This document shows positions 39,512-45,545 of a stretch of DNA of 45,545 nucleotides, one piece after another. The stretch covers positions 1 to 45,545 of the forward strand of contig WIXG01000508.1 of the NCBI GenBank assembly GCA_009869945.1. Direction: 5' to 3'. The notes below the pieces were generated by a model that saw only the letters and a list, made by a program, of their open reading frames with translations, made no database searches and was not told the DNA's origin. The DNA is from Mesaphorura yosii (Eukaryota > Arthropoda > Collembola > Poduromorpha > Tullbergiidae). The number at the start of each line of letters is the position of its first letter. Position 1 is the stretch's first letter. A program made the translations under genes and the position numbers.

Positions 39512-39690
39512 CCCGTCCTGTCATTGCAGAACTCCAACAAATATACACGCACCTATTTTGTTTGTGTTGGGGTTCCCACCTCCTCCCGTCCTATCATTGA
39601 AGAACACCCCAAACCAATACTTGCAAACCGTTTTGTTATCATTTTTTGTTTGCCCACCACCACCCGTCCTGTCATTGCAGAACGCAACAA
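39512..39690 (+). repeat. three direct repeats of about 75 bp
   Basis: CCCGTCCTGTCATTGCAGAAC or a close variant starts at 39512, 39585 and 39663, with partly conserved spacer sequence (AACA, TTGTTTG). The repeats lie between the palindrome and the Helitron stop codon. Confidence 0.75.
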
Positions 39691-39732
39691 AGAGTATGAG
39701 AAATGTGACATTGCACACTGGTAATCGTCTGA

Positions 39733-42700
39733 TTATTTCCGTAATAAATTCCCATGTACGTCGAAGACATTTGGTCCGTGTTTGTTGGGATGAGGTGCAG
39801 GTTCGTACTCTATCCCGTTTGGACCATATCCAAGCACAACAGCAATGTCATTCTCACATGGAGGAATTGAGTTTGTACCCAACGTGCTCCAGCTATCCAT
39901 CGGGTTGTCAAATTCAGAGTCGGTCTGCCAGTACACAGAATCAAGTTCCATAGCATCATTGGCTGTTTGCGATGGTGATTCGAGCGTTGTCCAATCATCC
40001 ATCGGATTGTCGAACTCAGAATCTGTCTGCCAGTCCATAGAGTCAAGCTCCATGTTATCGGTAGTTGGCCGGACACGGCCCCGTGCTTCTTCAAAGACAT
40101 CGTGATACACAACGTTCCTTGTGAAGACACGGTTTGAGTTTTTGATGAGCTTGCCCTGTGTCCCGTTTGCAATAACTTGAACCCAGATTTTCTCCCTGTA
40201 CTGCCCTCTGGAAAAAGCCACATAGAGCTGTCCATGAGAGAATACTTCAGAGGGCAGGTAGATTCCAATGTCGGTGAATTGCTGACCTTGTGATTTATTA
40301 ATGGTCATGCAAAAGGCGATAGTAAGTGGGAACTGCCTCCTCTTGAATGGAACTGGGGAGTTTCCCTCAGCGGGTACCATATTGATACGTGGAATGAACA
40401 CTGTTTGGCCTTTCGCCCTACCAGTAAGCACTTTGGCTATGATTAGATTATGTTCCATTTGTTCTACACTTAACCTTGTGCCATTGCACAAACCTCTCGC
40501 TGAGCAGAAGTTTCTTAAGAGCATTACTATTGCTCCAACTTTAAGCTCCAGCTTATGTAGTGCCATTCCACTTGGTGTTAGACCGTGAAGGTACTCAATT
40601 GGGTATTCACGTGCTTCGTTTGGATTATCTGAGCTGATACTGTCAGCGCTCAAGTACACTTTCGAAGTTCCCTCAAGTCGGTTTAGTATATCCTTGTTCA
40701 TTTTGAACACGTCCTCGTTCCTTGGGGCCAGTATTGCCCTTGAACTGAGGTTTTGCACATTGGCAGCGGATATATTTTTTCCAAATATTTTGTCTATGAT
40801 GTTACCTTCCACAACCATATCTTGAGGAATTTCAATTAGATCAGTAGGCTCGCGGATATCACATGTTAGTGTTCCGTTGCCCAGTTGTAACAACCAATTA
40901 CGATGAGATCCGTCGTCATTGCAAACTCTCATGTTGGTTGTAAGTTCCAAGTAATTGAATTTGGGCCAGTGTTTTGACCTGAAGATACTCTCGGCCACAA
41001 TTGTGGCTCTACTTCCACGTGGGACTACAACCAAACATTGTCGGAAGTCTCCACCGAGAAGCAAAACTTTTCCACCGAATGGTTGGTCATTGCCACTACA
41101 CTCACGCAATACCTTATCAACCAAATCCAAAGCCTTCCATTGTGTCATCGTGCACTCATCCCATAAAATGAGTTTTGTATCACGTAAAGCTTTGCCAGCT
41201 TTGGATGTAGGTCGTAGCGATGAGATGGATTTGGCGTGAATAGGAATTGGAATTTTGAAGGCTGAGTGTGAGGTTCTACCGAATGGTAGAAGTGTAGCTG
41301 CGATGCCAGTTGACGCCACGCAGTCTACATGTAACTGAAGTCCTGAAGTCTTGTAATAAAGAGCTTCATAGAGGAATGTCTTACCTGAACCACCAGGACC
41401 ATCTACGAAGAACAGGCGGTCAGAGTTACTGTCATCCTTGACGGCAGCCATCACCCGATCAAAGGCTGTGGCTTGCTTAGGATTCGCTCTGATCATTTCA
41501 ATTCGCCAATCTGCTTCTCGTTGGAAGGCTTCAGTGTCGATTTCATTTTCTTTCGCGGTAACATCTATTGGCTGAGGCAGGTTGAAATCGTTTAAAGATT
41601 TTCCGTGTCCCATAAGAACATCTTGTATGTCGTGTAAGGCACGATCATAGATAAAGTTCAAGTTCTTATGGACATAATCTTCTGCCATAGCATCTTTGTG
41701 CTTTTCCCACAATTCCAAGGGACTGGTCGGCTGATTGAACACACATAGTAGTGCAAACAATTCACGAATTTGGCCAGGCATTTTGATTGCTGCAGCCTCT
41801 GTTAGGCATCGGCCCCACTCTGAATCATCCTCGAGTAAGTGATGCTTTATGCAAGCCTCTTTGAAGGTGTCACAAAGCTCATCATTGACCGTGCGTAGGT
41901 AATCGAATGATGTAGCGCCTTTGACATGCAATAACAGCATTCTCAGGTAGTACAACTCGCCCGCATTGGGGCCAATGTTGTACATTCTACCAATTGTTTT
42001 ACATACTTGAACTCGGCGCTTCCAGTAATAACCCTGTTCCTCTCCTCTTTGAGACTTCACAAATGTGTAGTGCTCGGGGATTTGAGTATAGAGATATTCT
42101 CTTGCACTCGAGTCTTCCGAATTCAATTTGAGCCAGGCTGTCAGAGTGTCATCTTTTTCTTCAGCGCTGCTAGCAGCCATTGCTGCGTTCGCATAAAGCT
42201 CAAACTCATTTCCGTTGTCTTCAAATCTGATGGTTTCTTGTCCTGGTAGATGAATAATTAATCTCTGCACTGAATGAGATTGACCATGCATGGGAAACTT
42301 GTTAAGTCTCCAGCATGCTTCAACAGGTCCCACGTATCGTGCATCAAGATGTTGCTGGATTTCATTTCTTGCATTAACTCCGTCATTCTGTTGCATTTGC
42401 ACATGGGCTCTGTCATGGCCTTTGTATACATATTTGAATAAATACTTGGCCGACTTGATGCTCGCACAAATTTCAACGTTCAGATGGCAATTGTATTTCA
42501 GTGATAAATATGGGTTATAAGGCACCACCCATGAACTATCTACTGGCTTGCCTCGTACTTGGAAGCTTCGTTTGTCGTCCCGTCTTCTGTACTCCGGGTA
42601 AGAATTTTGATCTACATTTGTCGTCTCCTTGAATGGCTTCGGGAATTTCTTGCTGCACTTGCCATCGCGCATGCAAATACAGGCGGGATTGAGTTTACCA

Positions 42701-44508
42701 CATGGCCCATGTATCATATTTGTGATGATTATGTTGTGTAATCTCGGATGTGTGTCTGGATCAGGAATTTCTGCGCAGACTACTTCATCCACTCGATCAG
42801 CAGTTCTTAACTTGTCGTCGTCTGCCAAGATAACCAAAATATGAGCATGAGGAAGTCCACGCTTCTGAAACTCAATTGAGTAGATGTAAGCGAGGCATCG
42901 GCCAAGAAATTGCTTCACAGAAATGTCACGGATCAGCTCATCCAGTTTCAGTTTGAAAACTTTGGCCACCAAATCTGGTCTATCGGCAGCAGTTTGCCCT
43001 GGCAGAAGATTCTCCGTAATCTCCTTCCAATTTGGATTACAGGTCATAGTAATGAAGAGATCTGCTTTCCCATTGCCAAATCTGCTGCAAATTGCCATTG
43101 CATCGAGATATCGTTGGCTGTAGTTTCTCTCGCTTCCTTCGAATGAAGAAGGAAGAACTACCTCTCTGCCCAACATCCCCTCAGGCTCATTGGCCAAGTC
43201 TTGTCTCAAATTTCCCAAATTGTCATGCCGGAGTTTCTTCTGATTCAACTGCAGATATAGTAGCCTGCTACCTTCAATCTTGCAGTAAGCGTCTACAACA
43301 AATTGTTGCATTAAGCGCCCACCATAATGAATCGGGTTAAATGAATCTCGAATGGCGAGGTAGTAGTTGTAAAATTCCAACATACTCATGTTACCTCTTT
43401 TACCTGTTCGTTCACAGTACTGTAAGCCATCTGTAAATCCTTTGAACCCGTAAGGGAAGAATATTGGATATGTCATTGCATCCAGTTGTCCATGAATAAG
43501 GCTTATATGCTCGGTTCGATTTGTGCTTCTTTTGTGCACCAATATATCCCGAGTCGTAGGTACTTCCCCGTCCTCGCTTACAAACACCATGGCTATTTCA
43601 TTGGCCTGTTGGGCATTGTAGCGCCTATGATCGTCTCTGACGTCTCTGACAATTGCCATTCGCACTTGCGGTGTGACGTCAGGATGTACCTGTCGTTGCA
43701 GGGTTTCTACTTCATGCATCATTCTGTACGCACAGGCGGCAGGATTGATTTCTCTGTACAGTTCGCTTAATTCCAGTGTCAATTGTCTTTGCAATTCGCT
43801 ACTTGCAACCATTCTGATATCTGTTGCCTCATTTTGATCAATAATATATAACTGCCCATATGCTGGTGCATCATCCGGGCGTGGATGAAGTGGGCCGTTC
43901 ACGTGGTACACTGAACCTTGTATGCGAAAGCAATAAGGCCCTTGACCAGGGGGCGGCTTAACATTGGCACCCATGGACGCACATGCTAGGGCATTGTTAT
44001 AGCGTCTTATTGCTAGCCTGAAATGCGCGTAGTTAGGATCGTCCCTGTTGCCGAGTAGCGACACAATCCTTGGATGAGTTATAATTCTCGGTAGAGATAC
44101 CTTTCCATTAGAGCAACAAATGTTGAATGTGCCTGATTTGGGCTTTTTCCCAAAGTGCAGTGCACCGCATTTGTCACATTTAGTTGTCATTTGCCCAATG
44201 TAATACTCTTCGATGTTAGCCTCGACCATGTTAGCAAGCTCGTTGACTGCGCTTTTATGTGTGAGAGGTTTAGCAATTCTCCTTATTTGGTTTGCCTCTC
44301 GTTGTTGAGACAACCGATGATCACGGTCGTCCTGAGACTCGTTAGCTCGCCGACGTGAATCTATCTCTCTTTGCTGGGACAATCTGTGCGCACGATCGTC
44401 CTGAGACTCAATGGCTCGACGACGTCTTTGCGACTCTGCACGGCGTGCACGGCGCGCAGTTTCGAACTCATTGCTCCCATTGGTCTGAGTTCCGTCATAT
44501 TCGTCCAT
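39733..44508 (-). CDS. Helitron RepHel protein (HUH nickase plus PIF1-type helicase)
   Basis: A single uninterrupted exon of 1,591 residues starts at ATG 44508. The N-terminus has an Arg-rich tandem duplication (two copies of an ESQDDR-x-HRLSQQRE unit) and a C-x2-C zinc motif (CDKCGALHFG). The Rep part follows, with the HUH-type GLPHAHILVIL at about 551 and the tyrosine segment YLFKYVYKG at about 690. The helicase has Walker A (FFVDGPGGSGKTFL) near 1035, Walker B (LILWDECTMTQW) near 1118, GKVLLLGGDFRQCL, ELTTNMR, MTINKSQGQQF and YVAFSRGQ. This is the complete rolling-circle transposase with no stop. No endonuclease or OTU domain is attached, so it is not a typical Helentron. A 34-residue acidic unit is tandemly duplicated near the C-terminus. 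Intactness suggests recent activity. Confidence 0.95.
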   Translation of the reverse strand: MDEYDGTQTNGSNEFETARRARRAESQRRRRAIESQDDRAHRLSQQREIDSRRRANESQDDRDHRLSQQREANQIRRIAKPLTHKSAVNELANMVEANIEEYYIGQMTTKCDKCGALHFGKKPKSGTFNICCSNGKVSLPRIITHPRIVSLLGNRDDPNYAHFRLAIRRYNNALACASMGANVKPPPGQGPYCFRIQGSVYHVNGPLHPRPDDAPAYGQLYIIDQNEATDIRMVASSELQRQLTLELSELYREINPAACAYRMMHEVETLQRQVHPDVTPQVRMAIVRDVRDDHRRYNAQQANEIAMVFVSEDGEVPTTRDILVHKRSTNRTEHISLIHGQLDAMTYPIFFPYGFKGFTDGLQYCERTGKRGNMSMLEFYNYYLAIRDSFNPIHYGGRLMQQFVVDAYCKIEGSRLLYLQLNQKKLRHDNLGNLRQDLANEPEGMLGREVVLPSSFEGSERNYSQRYLDAMAICSRFGNGKADLFITMTCNPNWKEITENLLPGQTAADRPDLVAKVFKLKLDELIRDISVKQFLGRCLAYIYSIEFQKRGLPHAHILVILADDDKLRTADRVDEVVCAEIPDPDTHPRLHNIIITNMIHGPCGKLNPACICMRDGKCSKKFPKPFKETTNVDQNSYPEYRRRDDKRSFQVRGKPVDSSWVVPYNPYLSLKYNCHLNVEICASIKSAKYLFKYVYKGHDRAHVQMQQNDGVNARNEIQQHLDARYVGPVEACWRLNKFPMHGQSHSVQRLIIHLPGQETIRFEDNGNEFELYANAAMAASSAEEKDDTLTAWLKLNSEDSSAREYLYTQIPEHYTFVKSQRGEEQGYYWKRRVQVCKTIGRMYNIGPNAGELYYLRMLLLHVKGATSFDYLRTVNDELCDTFKEACIKHHLLEDDSEWGRCLTEAAAIKMPGQIRELFALLCVFNQPTSPLELWEKHKDAMAEDYVHKNLNFIYDRALHDIQDVLMGHGKSLNDFNLPQPIDVTAKENEIDTEAFQREADWRIEMIRANPKQATAFDRVMAAVKDDSNSDRLFFVDGPGGSGKTFLYEALYYKTSGLQLHVDCVASTGIAATLLPFGRTSHSAFKIPIPIHAKSISSLRPTSKAGKALRDTKLILWDECTMTQWKALDLVDKVLRECSGNDQPFGGKVLLLGGDFRQCLVVVPRGSRATIVAESIFRSKHWPKFNYLELTTNMRVCNDDGSHRNWLLQLGNGTLTCDIREPTDLIEIPQDMVVEGNIIDKIFGKNISAANVQNLSSRAILAPRNEDVFKMNKDILNRLEGTSKVYLSADSISSDNPNEAREYPIEYLHGLTPSGMALHKLELKVGAIVMLLRNFCSARGLCNGTRLSVEQMEHNLIIAKVLTGRAKGQTVFIPRINMVPAEGNSPVPFKRRQFPLTIAFCMTINKSQGQQFTDIGIYLPSEVFSHGQLYVAFSRGQYREKIWVQVIANGTQGKLIKNSNRVFTRNVVYHDVFEEARGRVRPTTDNMELDSMDWQTDSEFDNPMDDWTTLESPSQTANDAMELDSVYWQTDSEFDNPMDSWSTLGTNSIPPCENDIAVVLGYGPNGIEYEPAPHPNKHGPNVFDVHGNLLRK

Positions 44509-44932
44509 TTACAAATACACTAATCCTGTAACGCTGGTCAGGAAGAAACTAAAGTAGGTTGGGCCTGCCCAAATACCTGCAAGCAATTACAAAAAGACTC
44601 ATAAATCGAAAACTAATTAACGAACAGCGCACCTATGTATAATATGAATGTGAATCCGTGTAAAAATTATATTCCTACTCAACACTAAACCCCATTGTAA
44701 GAAATATACAAAGGAGTGGAAATTCCCCATAAATTTTAAATATTTTTAAGAAATAAAAATAAGATGTAGAACGGAACTCCCCCCATTAATTTGAACTCGT
44801 TCAAATTTTTATGAATTAAAAAAATGTGGAACAAAAGTCCCCCCATGAATTTTAATAATTAAGAATTAAAAAACAGTTAATTATAATTTAAATTCTATTT
44901 ATTTATTTCTTGTATAATTAAACCATGAAAAT
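44509..44932. repeat. AT-rich Helitron 5' flank with diverged direct repeats
   Basis: Three diverged units of about 50-60 bp share a GGAAnnnCCCC-type core (near 44714, 44768 and 44828: GGAAATTCCCC, GGAACTCCCCCC, AAAGTCCCCCC) followed by ATNAATTT. Farther out the 17-base word TAATTATAATTTAAATT occurs twice (about 44878 and 44935). The arrangement suggests subterminal repeats of the element. Confidence 0.5.
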
Positions 44933-45301
44933 TTAATTATAATTTAAATTTTTAAAGGTTTTTTTTAAAACAAAAATTAGGCCTCGGGCTCCAGGGTGGC
45001 ACGGTGCTGTGGGTGGGGGGTGGCGGGGAGTCTTCTGGTGGCAGGGTGTTGCCGCACGCTTCGCAAAAATTCCAATTAATGCAAACGATGCGTCCGCATC
45101 TATAGCATCTTGGCCCCCAGCTTGGTCTCGCCCACACGAACCACAAAAACGGTGGCCATTTACCACCGTAGCGCGACATCTGGCACAGAAGTGGAAGCCT
45201 CGACTTCCTCCTCCACGCTTGCCACCACCTCCCCCACCGCGATGTCTCGCAGATGAATACGGGGCATCCCGCCCCGGATTCCGTGCGACGCGTCCGTCCA
45301 T
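44933..45301 (-). CDS. zinc-ribbon protein, frameshifted or spliced
   Basis: Two zinc ribbons lie in different frames. In the first (ATG 45299-45301) an Arg/Gly-rich stretch precedes FHFCARCRATVVNGHRFCGS and the second Cys of that pair, a CxxC-12-CxxC ribbon. Downstream, in the other frame, RCYRCGRIVCINWNFCEACG is a second ribbon followed by a Pro-rich tail. They overlap around 45115-45125, so a one-base frameshift separates the halves of what looks like a double-zinc-ribbon protein. No GT-AG intron of credible size joins them. Upstream, the first frame stays open through the minisatellite. Relation to the Helitron is unknown. Confidence 0.4.
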   Translation of the reverse strand: MDGRVARNPGRDAPYSSARHRGGGGGGKRGGGSRGFHFCARCRATVVNGHRFCGSCGRDQAGGQDAIDADASFALIGIFAKRAATPCHQKTPRHPPPTAPCHPGARGLIFVLKKTFKNLNYN

Positions 45302-45305
45302 CTTA

Positions 45306-45545
45306 CCTAGTCCTGACCAAGCTCCTGCTCCTGTTGCTGCCAGTGCTCCTGCTCTTGCTACCGGTGCTCTTGCTGCTGCTACCGGTGCTCTTGCTCCTGC
45401 TACCGGTGCTCTTGCTCCTGCTACCGGTGCTCCTGCTCCTGCTGCCGGTGCTCTTGCTCCTGCTGCCGGTGCTCTTGCTGCTGCTGCCGGTGCTCCTGCT
45501 CCTGCCGGTGCTCTTGCTGCTGCTGCCGGTGCTCTTGCTGCTGCT
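45306..45545. repeat. 21-bp minisatellite, open in frame on minus
   Basis: About ten imperfect units of ACCGGTGCTCTTGCTCCTGCT run to the window's right edge. Read on minus in the zinc-ribbon frame they encode AGARAPV/AAARAPV heptads without stops and lead into GLGKMDGRV. A GTAAGA donor-like site sits exactly at the repeat's downstream edge (minus 45308-45303), so the repeat may be an exon of a gene starting beyond the window. Confidence 0.7.

Larger units (their letters stand above)
39216..44930 (-). mobile_element. autonomous Helitron (3' end proposed, 5' end not fixed)
   Basis: The element contains the full RepHel gene on the minus strand. Its 3' terminus is proposed at 39216, where minus-strand sequence ends in hairpin, then CTAG, then host T, fitting the Helitron rule (CTRR, insertion at AT). 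The 295-bp palindrome then forms the 3' end. The 5' TC terminus should lie beyond 44508; I cannot single it out in the AT-rich flank. Diverged direct repeats lie inside both ends (39512-39690 and 44714-44880). Confidence 0.55.

Noticed and set aside
39733..44508. Helentron classification
   Set aside because: The protein ends shortly after the helicase, with no apurinic-type endonuclease domain visible.
45306..45545. CRISPR array at the right edge
   Set aside because: The units are contiguous 21-bp minisatellite repeats with no spacers, in a eukaryotic genome.

Overview
This is a gene-dense stretch of an animal nuclear genome, almost certainly an arthropod. The evidence is short GT-AG introns (about 50-90 bp), an ionotropic receptor and gustatory-receptor-like chemoreceptors, peritrophin-type chitin-binding proteins, receptor tyrosine kinases and an autonomous Helitron. 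My best guess is a springtail (Collembola), from the chemoreceptor style, secreted kelch proteins and abundance of gene relics; this is an impression, not a proof. M in a reported reading frame was checked for true ATG; several starts were moved inward for that reason.

Layout. 1-991: 5' part of a cytochrome P450 (minus). 1.6-3.7 kb: seven-exon SLC5 sodium-coupled transporter (minus). 4.2-5.4 kb: SLC35G/EamA-type transporter (minus). 6.8-9.9 kb: receptor tyrosine kinase with a Cys-rich ectodomain (minus). 10.8-11.8 kb: a retroelement fragment joined in frame to an intronless TBC1D10-type RabGAP relic. 12.1-12.4 kb: small His/Gly-rich secreted peptide. 13.2-14.5 kb: dead knottin-kelch-chitin-binding gene. 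14.7-16.5 kb: a CBM14 protein and a C-type lectin. 17.2-19.5 kb: relics of a Fax-like GST-fold gene, a chemoreceptor, a xanthine dehydrogenase/aldehyde oxidase and a C2H2 zinc finger. 19.5-21.8 kb: ionotropic receptor. 22.4-25.5 kb: Ig-type receptor tyrosine kinase. 26.0-27.1 kb: intact secreted six-blade kelch protein. 27.6-28.1 kb: eIF4E-like relic. 28.5-30.8 kb: divergent PdxT/PdxS pair. 30.9-31.2 kb: small secreted protein interrupted by one TGA. 31.4-32.7 kb: GT11 fucosyltransferase-like enzyme. 33.2-34.4 kb: chemoreceptor relic. 35.3-36.8 kb: chemoreceptor gene. 36.8-38.6 kb: Ig-type surface protein relic. 38.7-39.0 kb: FLYWCH finger. 39.2-44.5 kb: Helitron with a 295-bp near-perfect palindrome at its 3' side. 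44.9-45.5 kb: zinc-ribbon reading frames beside a 21-bp coding minisatellite.

The standout is the PdxS/PdxT pair. Together these form the DXP-independent pyridoxal 5'-phosphate synthase, a route most animals lack. Both genes are full length with all catalytic residues, both carry a spliceosomal intron, and they are transcribed head-to-head from a 463-bp shared upstream region, like the SNZ/SNO pairs of fungi. If this is truly in an arthropod chromosome it means de novo vitamin B6 synthesis, by horizontal acquisition or rare retention.
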